This document shows, in pieces, positions 33,932 to 43,506 of a DNA stretch of 64,000 bases; position 1 is the stretch's first letter, and each line of letters opens with the position of its first letter. The translations under genes and the position numbers were made by a program. The DNA lies in contig NZ_BSPP01000002.1 of the NCBI RefSeq assembly GCF_030161095.1, positions 248,001 to 312,000 on the forward strand, read 5' to 3'. The stretch is from Cypionkella aquatica. GTDB lineage: Bacteria > Pseudomonadota > Alphaproteobacteria > Rhodobacterales > Rhodobacteraceae. Below the pieces are notes generated by a model that saw only the letters and a list, made by a program, of their open reading frames with translations, was not told where the DNA came from and did not search any database.

Positions 33932-34663
33932 ATGCAGGACGATGTAAGACCGGATCAGATAGCGCCGATCAATCCATTGCCGGGCGTGGTGTGGCTGCTG
34001 GCTTTGCCGATGATCGGGCTGGAGATTTTGTTCAGCCTTGCCGATGCCGAACTGATCGGCGGCGTGCAGGCGGTGGGGTGGCGGATTGCGGCCATTCAGG
34101 ATTATGGAGTGTTTCCAGAGTTTTGGCGGCAGAGACTGGCGGCAGGGGCGGTCGATCAGAGCGTGTTGCTGCGGTTTTTGAGCTTTGCCTTCGTGAACGG
34201 ATCCGCAACGCAGGCTTTGTTCGGGGTGGCGATGTTGCTGGCTTTGGGCAAGTTTGTCGGCGAGGTGTTCCGGGCTTGGGCGGTGGCTTTTGTGTTTTTA
34301 GCCTCGGGCGCGCTGGGCGGGCTTGTTTATGCGTATCTGGTGCCGAATCAGCCGCTTTATGGTGCATTTCCGGGGGTTTATGGCTTGATCGGGGCGTTTT
34401 CGTTCTTGATCTGGGTGAAGCTGGCGGGGACGGGGGTGAACCAGTTGCGGGCGTTTACCATGATCGGTGCGCTGATGCTGATACAGGCGCTGTATGGCGC
34501 GTTTTTCACGGTGCTGCCGATGCTGATGCCCAGTATGGGCGATGTGGGCCATGACTGGTCTTGGGTTGCCGATCTGCCGGGATTTGCGGCGGGGTTCTTG
34601 CTGTCGTTTGTGGTCAGCCCGGGCGGATTTGCGCGGGTGCGGGACAGGGTGCGCAATCGCTGA
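33932..34663 (+). CDS. Rhomboid-fold membrane protein lacking catalytic residues
   Basis: This 243-residue protein has about six hydrophobic helices in rhomboid order. At the usual GASG serine motif it reads GAFPGVYGLIGAF, so the nucleophile position is Phe/Pro. In the last helix the usual AHLGGFLAG histidine motif reads ADLPGFAAGFLLSF, with Asp in place of His. It should therefore not be a serine protease. Similar degenerate rhomboids are, as I recall, common in Rhodobacterales and often annotated as peptidases. The start at 33932 has AAGGGG at good spacing; an ATG at 33911 is the alternative. Confidence 0.75.
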   Translation: MQDDVRPDQIAPINPLPGVVWLLALPMIGLEILFSLADAELIGGVQAVGWRIAAIQDYGVFPEFWRQRLAAGAVDQSVLLRFLSFAFVNGSATQALFGVAMLLALGKFVGEVFRAWAVAFVFLASGALGGLVYAYLVPNQPLYGAFPGVYGLIGAFSFLIWVKLAGTGVNQLRAFTMIGALMLIQALYGAFFTVLPMLMPSMGDVGHDWSWVADLPGFAAGFLLSFVVSPGGFARVRDRVRNR

Positions 34664-34743
34664 CAGGCGGGCTCGGGCAGAGTTTGGCGGGCTGATGCGG
34701 CGATCAGGGGTTAATCGGCGGAAATCCTTGGCAAAACGCTGTC

Positions 34744-34780
34744 CGGAAAGCGGCCATAAACCGTATGGAAAGCGGCCATA
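34744..34780. repeat. Two direct copies of GGAAAGCGGCCATA
   Basis: CGGAAAGCGGCCATA (34744-34758) and TGGAAAGCGGCCATA (34766-34780) lie 22 nt apart, two helical turns, in the gap between the rhomboid gene and murJ. The same 15-mer occurs at 49962-49976 upstream of the amino-acid binding protein. Spacing on one face of the helix suggests a protein-binding site, but a dispersed repeat is equally possible. Confidence 0.5.
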
Positions 34781-34821
34781 CTTTTCCCCGTGATCTGCCG
34801 GGTTAACGCGGCGCGCGGCGC

Positions 34822-36363
34822 TTAGCGGCGGCGGCGCAGAGTGCGAAAATCTGACAGCCGGAAGGCGCCGATGGCGCTGCCTGCGGCGTAATAGCTGAGC
34901 ACGCCCGCAAGAATCAGCAGGCCAAGCCCGGCATAGCGCCAGCCGTGGCTTGCCAGCATATCGCCAAGCGCCACTTGGGCGGCGTAAAGCGCGAAACCCA
35001 TGACGATGCTTGCGATGACGATGCGGGGGGCGCGGCTGCGAAAGCGGGTGTCAAAGCGGGCGGCGTCGCCCATGGTCCGGGTGCCAAGCCAAAGCTGTGC
35101 GGCCATCATCCAGCCTGCGAATGTGGTCGCAAGGGCGGCGGCGGCAAAGCCGATATAGGGCATCAGGCCGACGGCAATCACCGCGTTCAGGATCATCGAG
35201 ACCACGGCGAAGCGGAACGGCGAGCGGCTGTCTTCGCGCGCGTAATACAAAGGCTGATAGACTTTGTGCAGCACGAAGGACGGCAGGCCCGCTCCGTAGA
35301 TCGCCAGCACAAGGGCGGTGGCGGCGGTGTCATCGGCGGTGAAGGCGCCGCGTTGGTAGAGAACGGCGGTCAGCGGCAGCGCGATCACGACTAGGGCAAC
35401 CGCACAGGGGAAGGTCAGGGCGAGGGCCAGTTCGGTGCCCCGGTTGAAGGACTCGCGGCTGCCAGCCTCGTCGCCCGCGCGCAGGCGGCGGCTGAGGTCT
35501 GGCAGCAATACGGTCCCGATAGCGATGGCGACGACGCCGAGCGGCAGTTGATACAGACGATCAGCGTAAACCAGCCAGCTGACCGCGCCTTCGGTGTAAG
35601 AAGCGACTTGGCGACCGACGAGCATGTTGATTTGCACGACGCCGCCCGACAGGATCGCCGGGCCCGCGATGATGGCAAGGCGTTTCAGCTCGGGGGTGAT
35701 TTTCGGCCAACGCGGCGCGAAGGTCAGGCCGAGCTTGGCGGCGGAATACCAAGTGAAGCCAAGTTGCGCGATGCCAGTTATGGGGACGGCCCAAGCGAGG
35801 GTCAGGCCCATATCCCAGCCGAATTTTGCGGCCATGAACATCATGGCAATGAAGATCAAGTTCATCAGCACCGGGACAAAGCCTGCCTCGGTGAAGTGGC
35901 CATAAGCGTTCAAGACGCCCGACAGCAGGGCGACAAGGCTGATGAACAGGATGTAGTTAAAGCCAATCTGGCCATAAAGCACCGCCAGATCAAAGCGTTG
36001 ATCCCCCGCAAAGCCAGAGGCCATCGCCCAGACCAGCCACGGCATCGCCAAAGTGCCTATGATCGAGAATACGATCAGGATGGCGGCAAGACCGTTGAAC
36101 GCGTCGCGGGCAAAGCCGTTGGCATCCTCGCCGCCCTCTAGCTTTTTGGCGAACATTGGCACGAAGGCCATGTTGAACGCGCCCTCGGCGAAAAAGCGGC
36201 GGAACATGTTGGGCAGGCTGAAGGCGACGTTGAACGCATCGGCGATGGGGCCTGCGCCAAGGTAGGCGGCCATCATCATGTCGCGGGCAAAACCTGCGCC
36301 GCGCGACAGCAGCGTCCAGCCGCCGACGGTGAGGATAGAGCGCAGCAGGCTGATCGGTTTCAT
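34822..36363 (-). CDS. murJ: Lipid II flippase MurJ
   Basis: This 513-residue polytopic MOP-superfamily protein moves lipid II across the inner membrane for peptidoglycan synthesis. It shows about 14 hydrophobic helices and the MviN signatures: SRGAGFARDMMMAAYLGAG at the first helices (residues 20-38) and FNVAFSLPNMFRRFFAEGAFN in the second helix-loop. The charged residues lining the central cavity in MurJ (for example RD near 27 and RR near 56) are kept. The tail ends in RTLRRRR. Length is typical. Confidence 0.95.
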   Translation of the reverse strand: MKPISLLRSILTVGGWTLLSRGAGFARDMMMAAYLGAGPIADAFNVAFSLPNMFRRFFAEGAFNMAFVPMFAKKLEGGEDANGFARDAFNGLAAILIVFSIIGTLAMPWLVWAMASGFAGDQRFDLAVLYGQIGFNYILFISLVALLSGVLNAYGHFTEAGFVPVLMNLIFIAMMFMAAKFGWDMGLTLAWAVPITGIAQLGFTWYSAAKLGLTFAPRWPKITPELKRLAIIAGPAILSGGVVQINMLVGRQVASYTEGAVSWLVYADRLYQLPLGVVAIAIGTVLLPDLSRRLRAGDEAGSRESFNRGTELALALTFPCAVALVVIALPLTAVLYQRGAFTADDTAATALVLAIYGAGLPSFVLHKVYQPLYYAREDSRSPFRFAVVSMILNAVIAVGLMPYIGFAAAALATTFAGWMMAAQLWLGTRTMGDAARFDTRFRSRAPRIVIASIVMGFALYAAQVALGDMLASHGWRYAGLGLLILAGVLSYYAAGSAIGAFRLSDFRTLRRRR

Positions 36364-36541
36364 GGGCTTGGCCTTTTGGTTTGGGGCAAGGCTTACAGGG
36401 GATTGCGGGCAGGGTGAATTGACAAAGTGTTGGGGTGTTGGGGGAGGCGCTGCGCGACGCGGGTGGAACCGGATCGGCTTGGGGGGCGTTTAATCTATGA
36501 TGCAGATGCAAGCTGTCTGCCGGATCAGAAAGGGAATCCAG

Positions 36542-37069
36542 ATGACCGAGCAAGTAAAAGTGACCCAGCAAAAGAAATCGGACCAAATGAATGTCGTCCC
36601 GAAGGCCGAGCGGGTTCACACCGGGGTGAAGGACGCCAAGGCCTTGGCCGAAGCGCTCAGCCGGGCGGTGGCAGATACCTACCGCTTGATCTTCAAGACC
36701 CATGCCTATCACTGGAATGTCGAGGGGCCGCTGTTCTACTCAGTCCACAACATGACGGATGCGCAGTATAATGAGATGTTCCCGGCGGCGGATGAGTTGG
36801 CCGAGCGTATCCGGTCGTTGGGGCAACTGGCACCCCATTCCTTTGCCGAGGTGATGAAGATGTCGGTGATCAAGGATCTCGACACCTTGCCGACCACGCA
36901 AGAAATGATCGAGGATCTGGCCAAGGATCATGAGGCAGTGGCGTCGGGGTTCCATGATCTGTTCAAGCTGGCCGAAGAGAACCGCGACCCGGTGACCTCC
37001 GATCTGGCAACGCGCCGGGCTGCGTTCCACGAGCAGGCGGCCTGGATGCTGCGCGCTACTGTGAAGTAA
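36542..37069 (+). CDS. dps: Dps family DNA-binding / iron-storage protein
   Basis: This 175-residue four-helix ferritin-like protein oxidises and stores iron and protects DNA. The Dps signature is clear: THAYHWNVEGPLFYSVHNMTD followed by YNEMFPAADELAERIRSLG, giving the inter-subunit ferroxidase ligands His and Asp/Glu. A lysine-rich N-terminal tail (KVTQQKKSDQ) may bind DNA. The start at 36542 follows AAAGGG; an upstream in-frame ATG (36497) adds residues not typical of Dps. Regulation is not evident in the 178 nt upstream. Confidence 0.95.
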   Translation: MTEQVKVTQQKKSDQMNVVPKAERVHTGVKDAKALAEALSRAVADTYRLIFKTHAYHWNVEGPLFYSVHNMTDAQYNEMFPAADELAERIRSLGQLAPHSFAEVMKMSVIKDLDTLPTTQEMIEDLAKDHEAVASGFHDLFKLAEENRDPVTSDLATRRAAFHEQAAWMLRATVK

Positions 37070-37133
37070 GGTTTGGGCGGCAGGGGGTTACTAACCGCCA
37101 GTCCGCCTGCACCAGATGGTTGGCGGGGTAAGG

Positions 37134-37184
37134 CTGGGGGTTTCACACCCCCAGACCCCCGTGGAATATTTAAGCCAATGTGAA
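37134..37184 (+). repeat. Hairpin-plus-TATTT repeat, family A, copy 2
   Basis: Stem CTGGGGG / CCCCCAG around TTTCACA, then CCCGTGGAATATTT and CCAATGTGAA. It matches the copy at 24837-24891 with a compensatory change in the stem (A:T to G:C), which argues that the hairpin matters. It lies 64 nt after the dps stop. Confidence 0.75.
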
Positions 37185-37225
37185 CTGCGCCGGGGCGTTG
37201 CTTTGGGAGCGCTGCAGCGTGAGGC

Positions 37226-40009
37226 CTACCCCGCGTTCTGCGCGCGCTCGGCCCCTTCGGCGATGGCTTGGCGAAGTTTGCGGTCCAAGGCTTCTTGTTT
37301 GCTTTTGGTGTAAAGTTTCAGGCCGAACATGTCTTTGACATAGAAGGCATCGACGACTTGTGCGCCGTAGGTGGCGATTACGGCGCTTGCGATATAGATG
37401 TTGTTCGCGGCCAAGGTCCGGGTCAGATCGTAGAGCAGTCCGGGGCGGTCGCGGGTGTCGACCTCGATGATCGTGTAGATTTCCGAGCCTTCGTTGTCGA
37501 AGGTGATATGAGTGGGAAAGCGGAACTCGCGTTCGCGCTTTTTCACCTTATCGCGGCCAGCGAGGGCCTCGCGCGGCAGCACTTCGCCCTTCAGGGTTTT
37601 CTCGATCATGCCGCGCAGGCGGGGCAGGCGTTCGATGTCATAGGGTTTGCCATCGGCGTCTTGAATCCAGAACACCGGGGTCGCGTAGCCGTCTTTCGAC
37701 GTATAGGTGCGGGCATCGACCACGTTGGCCCCAACCAAGGCCAAGGCCCCGGCAAGCCGCGAGAAGATGCCGGGGTGATCGCCCAATGCAAAGCAGGCGC
37801 GGGTGGCGTCGCGGGCGGGTTCGGGGTGCAGATCTATGCGGATTTCATGATCACCAAGGCCGCGCAGCAGGCGGGCGAACACCTCTTGCGTGTCGGTAGA
37901 CAGGCCCTGCCAGTAAGGGGCGTAGTGGCGGGCTTTCTCGGTTCTGATCTCGGCTTCGGACCAGTCATGCAGGCGCAGGCGGAGCGCGGCTTTGGCCTCG
38001 TCCTCGCGTTTGTCGCGGTTGATGGTTTCCAAACCGCCTTGCAGGGCTTCGGCGGTCAGGCTGTGCAATTGCCGCAGCAGCATGGCCTTCCAGTTGTTCC
38101 ATGTGGTCGGACCGACGCCGCGAATGTCGCAGACGGTCAGCACGGTCAACAGATCAAGCCGTTTGCGTGTCTTCACCGCCTTGGCAAAGTCGCGCACCGT
38201 GCGCGGATCGCCGATGTCGCGTTTCTGCGCCATGTCGGACATCAGAAGATGATAGCGGACCAGCCATTCGACGGTTTCGGTTTCCTCGGCATCCAACCCC
38301 AGACGGGGTGCGATGCGGCGGGCCATTTGCGCGCCGATGATCGAGTGATCTTCCGGGCGGCCTTTGCCGATGTCATGCAGCAAGAGGGCGACATAAAGCA
38401 CGCGGCGGTTGACGCCTGATTTCAGGATTTTAGAGGACAGCGGCAGATCTTCGACCAGCTCTCCGCGTTCGATTTGCGCCAGAATACTGATGGTCTGGAT
38501 GATATGTTCGTCCACCGTGTAGTGGTGGTAGACGTTGAATTGCATCATGGCGACGATGTTTTCAAACTCGGGGATAAACGCGGACAGCACGCCCAATTCG
38601 TTCATCCGGCGCAGGGCGCGTTCCGGGTTGCCGTGTTTCAGCATCAGATCCAGAAAGATGCGCTGGGCTTCGGGGTTGTCGCGCAGATCATCGTCGATCA
38701 GCGCCAGATTGGCCGCAATCACCCGCATGATATTGGGGTGCAGCAGATGGCGCGAGCGCAAAGCCTCTTCAAAGGCGCGGAGCAGGTTCAGCGGATCTGA
38801 CAGGAATTGCGCCTGATCAAGCACGTCGATGCGGTTTTGCAGCAGCTTGTAGGGCGGTTTGATGCGTTTGCGGTTGAACACGCCCAGCAGGCGGGATTCG
38901 GGTTTGGCGTGGCGGGCTTCGAGTTCGGTCAGGAAAATCCGGGTCAGCTCGCCAACATGGGTGGCGTGGCGGAAGTAGTCTTGCATGAACAACTCGACCG
39001 CGCGGCGGCCTGCGCTGTCATGGTAGCCCATGCGTTCGGCCACATCCACCTGAGCATCAAAGGTTAGTTGATCGACGGCGCGGTGGGTGATGTAATGCAG
39101 ATGGCAGCGCGCGGCCCAGAGGAAATTTTCGGCGCGTTCAAACTTATCGTATTCTTCGCGGTTCAACAGGCCAGCGGCAACCAGCCCCGCCGAAGAGGAC
39201 ACCCGCAGCAGGTATTTCCCGATCCAATACAGCGTTTGCAGATCGCGCAGGCCGCCCTTGGCCTCTTTGACATTGGGTTCCAGCACATAGCGCTGACCGC
39301 CTTGGCGCTTGTGGCGTTCGGCCCGTTCGGCGAGTTTGGCCTCGATGAATTCGGGGCCAGAGTTGCGGAAAAGATCGGTCCACAGGCGTTCGTTCAGCTC
39401 TGCCGCAAGCGAGGCGTCGCCTGCGATGAAGCGGTGTTCCAGAAGTGCGGTGCGGATGGTGATGTCTTCACGCCCCAAACGGATGCAATCGGCCACGGTG
39501 CGACTGGAATGGCCGACCTTCAGCTTTAGATCCCACAGCATGTAAAGCATGGATTCGATGACGGATTCCGCCCAAGGTGTGATCTTCCACGGGGTCAGGA
39601 ACAACAGATCGACATCGGAATGGGGGGCCATTTCAGCGCGGCCAAAGCCACCGACGGCCAGCACGGTCAGACGCTCGGCCGTGGTGGGGGACTGGGCGCG
39701 GTGGAGATGGTCGCGGGCGATCAACAGCGCGGTTGTGACCAGAACATCGGTCAGATGCGACTGCGCCGAGACCAGCGCGCGGGCGTTCAAAGGGTGTTGG
39801 CGGAAGGCGGCTTCGAGCGCCTCGTTGGCGCGGTTTTTCGCCAGAACCATGTGGCGCACGGCGATGGCACGCCCGGCGCGGGCATCGGTGGCGGGCAGCT
39901 CGGCGGTGATGGCTGCCAGCAAAGCCCCGCCGTCGATCAACTCGGCGGCGGGGATCAGCAGATTTGGGGCTGCGCTGGGGTTGGGCGCAGGTGCCACGGC
40001 GTTTTTCAT
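37226..40009 (-). CDS. glnD: [Protein-PII] uridylyltransferase / uridylyl-removing enzyme
   Basis: This 927-residue bifunctional nitrogen sensor adds or removes UMP on PII proteins according to glutamine level. The nucleotidyltransferase motif GGFGRAEMAPHSDVDLLF lies near residues 120-137. A PII-uridylyltransferase helical region follows, then an HD domain with LLHDIGKGRPEDHS that removes UMP. Two C-terminal ACT domains sense glutamine (GIFSRLAGALALVGANVV and RPGLLYDLTRTLAANNI). Length and order are standard. Confidence 0.97.
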   Translation of the reverse strand: MKNAVAPAPNPSAAPNLLIPAAELIDGGALLAAITAELPATDARAGRAIAVRHMVLAKNRANEALEAAFRQHPLNARALVSAQSHLTDVLVTTALLIARDHLHRAQSPTTAERLTVLAVGGFGRAEMAPHSDVDLLFLTPWKITPWAESVIESMLYMLWDLKLKVGHSSRTVADCIRLGREDITIRTALLEHRFIAGDASLAAELNERLWTDLFRNSGPEFIEAKLAERAERHKRQGGQRYVLEPNVKEAKGGLRDLQTLYWIGKYLLRVSSSAGLVAAGLLNREEYDKFERAENFLWAARCHLHYITHRAVDQLTFDAQVDVAERMGYHDSAGRRAVELFMQDYFRHATHVGELTRIFLTELEARHAKPESRLLGVFNRKRIKPPYKLLQNRIDVLDQAQFLSDPLNLLRAFEEALRSRHLLHPNIMRVIAANLALIDDDLRDNPEAQRIFLDLMLKHGNPERALRRMNELGVLSAFIPEFENIVAMMQFNVYHHYTVDEHIIQTISILAQIERGELVEDLPLSSKILKSGVNRRVLYVALLLHDIGKGRPEDHSIIGAQMARRIAPRLGLDAEETETVEWLVRYHLLMSDMAQKRDIGDPRTVRDFAKAVKTRKRLDLLTVLTVCDIRGVGPTTWNNWKAMLLRQLHSLTAEALQGGLETINRDKREDEAKAALRLRLHDWSEAEIRTEKARHYAPYWQGLSTDTQEVFARLLRGLGDHEIRIDLHPEPARDATRACFALGDHPGIFSRLAGALALVGANVVDARTYTSKDGYATPVFWIQDADGKPYDIERLPRLRGMIEKTLKGEVLPREALAGRDKVKKREREFRFPTHITFDNEGSEIYTIIEVDTRDRPGLLYDLTRTLAANNIYIASAVIATYGAQVVDAFYVKDMFGLKLYTKSKQEALDRKLRQAIAEGAERAQNAG

Positions 40010-40027
40010 GGCGATACCTTGGGCAGC

Positions 40028-41203
40028 TTAAGAGCCAAAGCCGCCAAAGCTGCGCGGAGCAGGGTCGATCACAACGGCGCGGCCGTTTAGGATTTGCGCA
40101 ATGGCAAGCCCGCGCTCATTGGTGCCATCGCCGCGCAGGCGGAACACGCCGTTGACGCCGACGAAGCCCGCACTTTGGGTCAGCGCTTGCTTTGACAGCG
40201 GGCCGGGGCCGGCCTTTTTCATCAAAGCGCCTATGGCTGCGATGCCGTCATAAGCAAGGCCCGAAATCGGATGCGGCGGCTCGTTGAAGGTAGATTGGTA
40301 GCGGCTTTGGTATTGCGCATAAAGGGCAGGATCGGGCAGCGCAAACCAACCACCTTGCACGCCGGGCAGACCCAGAGTTGCGGCCGGGATGTCCCAACGG
40401 GTCAGGCCGATGAACTGTGCCGAGGCCGAGGACAGGCCGTTGTCGGCCAAAAGCTGGCTGATCAAAGGCAGGGCCCCAGCGGTATCGGCGGTCAAAAACA
40501 CCGCCTGCGCGCCAGCGGCCCTGGCCGAAGCCGCGATGCCGGGGGCGGCGGCCATAACGCCGTTTTGCGAGAATTCGTAATTGCCGCTTGCGACAACGGT
40601 GCCGCCCGAAGCAGACACCGCCTGCGCGATGGCTGCGCGGCCGATCTCGCCTGCGCTGTTGCGGTCATTGACGATCATTACCTTGGATTTGCCTTGCCGC
40701 ACGGCATAGGATGCAAGGCGGCTGGCGGTATTACCAAAGGTTGGGCCCAACACGAAGACGTTGTTGCCCGCGATATCGGGGTTGTTCGAGAACGCCAGCA
40801 CGTTGACGCCCGAAGCGGCCACGGCGACGCCAGCGGCATTGGCCTCTTGCGCGAACACCGGGCCAAGGATGACCTGCGCGCCTTCGGCAACGGCTTTGGT
40901 CGCCATTGCAGCGGCAGTCGCGGGGCTGCCTGCGGTGCTATACACCCGCAGATCGACCTGCGCCGAGCCGCCCAGATCGGAAATCGCCATCCGGGCTGCG
41001 TTTTGCAACGACCGCGCCAGCAGCTCGTCACTGGCCTGACCTGACCCTGCAGGCACCAGCAAAGCCACCTGAATCTTGCCCGAGGCATTGCCTGCGCCCG
41101 GCGTGGGCCCAGCTGCAGGCACGCAAGCGGCCAAGACAACCGCAGAGGCGGCAACAAGAATTTGGCCCAGCGACTTGCGGGCCCGCATCAAAACGGACAA
41201 CAT
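40028..41203 (-). CDS. LpoA-like penicillin-binding protein activator lipoprotein
   Basis: This 391-residue lipoprotein has a signal peptide ending in VVLAAC (Cys27). The mature part is a type I periplasmic binding fold (KIQVALLVPAGSG start, VILGPVFAQEA, FSNNPDIAGNNVF) like the LpoA C-terminal domain and Leu/Ile/Val-binding proteins. It lacks the TPR-like N-terminal domain of enterobacterial LpoA. The gene is divergent from rsmI, the arrangement also seen for yraM (lpoA) in E. coli, which supports the assignment. AGGGAG precedes the start. Confidence 0.85.
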   Translation of the reverse strand: MLSVLMRARKSLGQILVAASAVVLAACVPAAGPTPGAGNASGKIQVALLVPAGSGQASDELLARSLQNAARMAISDLGGSAQVDLRVYSTAGSPATAAAMATKAVAEGAQVILGPVFAQEANAAGVAVAASGVNVLAFSNNPDIAGNNVFVLGPTFGNTASRLASYAVRQGKSKVMIVNDRNSAGEIGRAAIAQAVSASGGTVVASGNYEFSQNGVMAAAPGIAASARAAGAQAVFLTADTAGALPLISQLLADNGLSSASAQFIGLTRWDIPAATLGLPGVQGGWFALPDPALYAQYQSRYQSTFNEPPHPISGLAYDGIAAIGALMKKAGPGPLSKQALTQSAGFVGVNGVFRLRGDGTNERGLAIAQILNGRAVVIDPAPRSFGGFGS

Positions 41204-41285
41204 GGAACTCCCTCACCCTTGGCGGATCGGCCTTCAGGTTAAGCGCATTGGGCGGGGAAGTAAACTTGTCAGGGAGGCCATAGGC

Positions 41286-42158
41286 GTGACGATGACCAAA
41301 GCCACGCCACAGATGCAACGCCTTGCGGCAGGCCTGTATTTTATCGCGACCCCGATTGGGGCGGCGCGCGATATCACGCTTCGGGCGCTGGATATTCTGG
41401 CCTCGGCCGACGTGCTGGCGGCAGAAGACACAAGGACCTTGCGGCATCTGATGGAGATTCATGGGGTTAGTCTGGGCGATCGCCCGCTGGTCGCCTATCA
41501 CGAGCATAACAACGATGCCGCCCTGCCACGGCTGATGCGCGCGATTGCCGAGGGCAAATCGGTGGCCTATGCGTCCGAGGCCGGCACGCCGCTGATCTCG
41601 GATCCCGGTTTTCAGCTGGGCCGGGCCGCGATTGCCGATGGCTATCCGGTGCTGTCTGCCCCCGGCGCGTCTGCGGTGCTGTGCGCGCTGACAGTGTCAG
41701 GGCTGCCGTCAGATCGGTTCATGTTTGCAGGATTTCCACCCGCAGCAAAAGGCGCGCGCGAGACATTTATCCGCGAACTGGCGCAGGTACAGGCGACGGT
41801 CATTCTGTATGAATCGCCAAAACGCGTTAAGCAATTATTAGATGATTTGGTGCAGGGTCTGGGAGAAGGGCGTAAATCTGTGGTGTGCCGCGAACTCACC
41901 AAGCGATTCGAGGAAATCTCACGCGGCACGTTGGGCGAATTGGCGGCAGCGTTTGACGGGCGGGCCGTAAAGGGCGAAATTGTGGTGTTGATTGATCGTG
42001 CGCCCGAACAGGCGGCGGATGCGGCAACGGTGGAACAGGCATTGGATCAGGCTTTGACGCATATGACGATGAAGGATGCGGCGGCGGCGGTGGCGCAGGC
42101 TTATGGTTTGGCGCGGCGCGATGTGTATCAATTGGCATTGAAAAGGGCAGGCGCATGA
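41286..42158 (+). CDS. rsmI: 16S rRNA (cytidine-1402-2'-O)-methyltransferase
   Basis: This 290-residue SAM-dependent enzyme of the tetrapyrrole-methylase fold modifies C1402 in the ribosomal P site. Family motifs are LYFIATPIGAARDITLRALDIL near the N terminus, AEDTRTLRHLM, SEAGTPLISDPG with the SAM loop, and GFPPAAKGAR. A GTG at 41286 is chosen because GGGAGG lies 8 nt upstream; ATG at 41292 would be 14 nt from it. The stop overlaps the yraN start (ATGA). Confidence 0.96.
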   Translation: MTMTKATPQMQRLAAGLYFIATPIGAARDITLRALDILASADVLAAEDTRTLRHLMEIHGVSLGDRPLVAYHEHNNDAALPRLMRAIAEGKSVAYASEAGTPLISDPGFQLGRAAIADGYPVLSAPGASAVLCALTVSGLPSDRFMFAGFPPAAKGARETFIRELAQVQATVILYESPKRVKQLLDDLVQGLGEGRKSVVCRELTKRFEEISRGTLGELAAAFDGRAVKGEIVVLIDRAPEQAADAATVEQALDQALTHMTMKDAAAAVAQAYGLARRDVYQLALKRAGA

Positions 42159-42508
42159 GCGGGGCACGGTCTTATCACGCAGGATTTGCCGCCGAAGATC
42201 AGGTGGCGCAGTTTTATGATCGTTCGGGCCGGGCGGTCTGTGCGCGGCGTTGGCGCGGATCTGCCGGGGAAATCGATCTGATTGCCCGCGACGGTGCCGA
42301 AGTGATTTTTATTGAGGTCAAGCAAAGCAAGACGCATGCGATGGCCGCCGAACACCTGACCCCGCGGCAAATGGCGCGGATTTATGGCGCGGCGTCAGAG
42401 TTTTTGGCGGGCGAACCTTCGGGCCAGATGACTGATGTGCGCTTTGACGTGGCCTTGGTCGATGCTTTGGGGCGGATCGAAGTGTTGGAAAACGCTTACG
42501 CCGCCTGA
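42155..42508 (+). CDS. yraN: YraN / UPF0102 family endonuclease-fold protein
   Basis: This is a 117-residue protein with the PD-(D/E)XK-like core of the UPF0102 family: [12 protein letters not shown], then [29 protein letters not shown], which supplies the Glu, Asp and Glu-x-Lys positions. Function is not established; a Holliday-junction-resolvase-like fold is known for relatives. It overlaps rsmI by 4 nt, as in many proteobacteria where yraN follows rsmI/yraM. Confidence 0.93.
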   Translation: MSGARSYHAGFAAEDQVAQFYDRSGRAVCARRWRGSAGEIDLIARDGAEVIFIEVKQSKTHAMAAEHLTPRQMARIYGAASEFLAGEPSGQMTDVRFDVALVDALGRIEVLENAYAA

Positions 42509-42564
42509 TTGCATCTGGCCGAGGCTTGCGGCATCAAGTGGGCAACGAAGCCCCGGAGAGTCTT

Positions 42565-43506
42565 ATGTCGCTTAAGGTCGCCCTGCAGATGGACCCGATC
42601 GGGTCGGTCAATATCAACGCTGACAGTACGTTCCGCATTGCGCTTGAAGCGCAGGCGCGGGGACATTCGCTGTTTTTCTACACGGCCGACAAGTTGGCCT
42701 TTGTGGAAGGCCGGGTGATGGCGCGCGGATTTCCGATCACGTTACGGCGGGAAATCGGCAATCATGTCAGCTATGGGCCAGAGGCTGAGGTGGATCTCAG
42801 CGAGTTTGACGTGGTCTGGCTGCGGCAGGACCCGCCGTTTGATATGGGCTATATCACCACCACGCATCTGCTGGATATGATCCACCCAAAGACTTTGGTG
42901 GTGAATGATCCGTTCTGGGTGCGCAATTATCCTGAAAAACTGCTGGTGCTGCGGTTTCCTGATCTGACGCCGCCGACCGCCATCGCGCGGGATTTGCAGA
43001 CCATTCGTGACTTTAAGGCGCGGCATGGCGACATCATTCTGAAGCCGCTTTATGGCAATGGCGGGGCTGGGGTGTTCCGGCTGGATGCGAATGACAAAAA
43101 CCTCGCGTCGCTGCATGAGATGTTCACCGGTATCAACCGCGAGCCTTTGATCGTGCAGAAGTTCCTGCCTGACGTGTCCAAGGGCGACAAGCGGGTGATT
43201 CTGGTCGATGGCGAACCGGTGGGCGCGATCAACCGGGTGCCGCAGGCTGGGGAAACCCGGTCGAACATGCATGCGGGCGGGCGGCCAGAGAAGGTCGGTT
43301 TGACGCCGCGCGATCTGGAGATTTGCGCGGCGATTGGGCCGACCCTTCGTGAGCATGGCCAGATTTTCGTCGGCATTGACGTGATTGGCGATTATCTGAC
43401 AGAGATCAACGTGACCTCGCCGACCGGGATTCAAGAGTTGGAGCGGTTTGATGGCACCAACACTGCCGAGCGGATCTGGCAGGTGATCGAGGCCAAGCGC
43501 GCTTAG
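42565..43506 (+). CDS. gshB: Glutathione synthetase
   Basis: This 313-residue ATP-grasp enzyme joins gamma-glutamylcysteine and glycine. [23 protein letters not shown] (residues 1-23) is the typical N terminus. [31 protein letters not shown] with the ATP-grasp loop, and [16 protein letters not shown] at the C terminus are all present. The start at 42565 follows GGAGAG. The stop overlaps the convergent comM stop. Confidence 0.97.
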   Translation: MSLKVALQMDPIGSVNINADSTFRIALEAQARGHSLFFYTADKLAFVEGRVMARGFPITLRREIGNHVSYGPEAEVDLSEFDVVWLRQDPPFDMGYITTTHLLDMIHPKTLVVNDPFWVRNYPEKLLVLRFPDLTPPTAIARDLQTIRDFKARHGDIILKPLYGNGGAGVFRLDANDKNLASLHEMFTGINREPLIVQKFLPDVSKGDKRVILVDGEPVGAINRVPQAGETRSNMHAGGRPEKVGLTPRDLEICAAIGPTLREHGQIFVGIDVIGDYLTEINVTSPTGIQELERFDGTNTAERIWQVIEAKRA

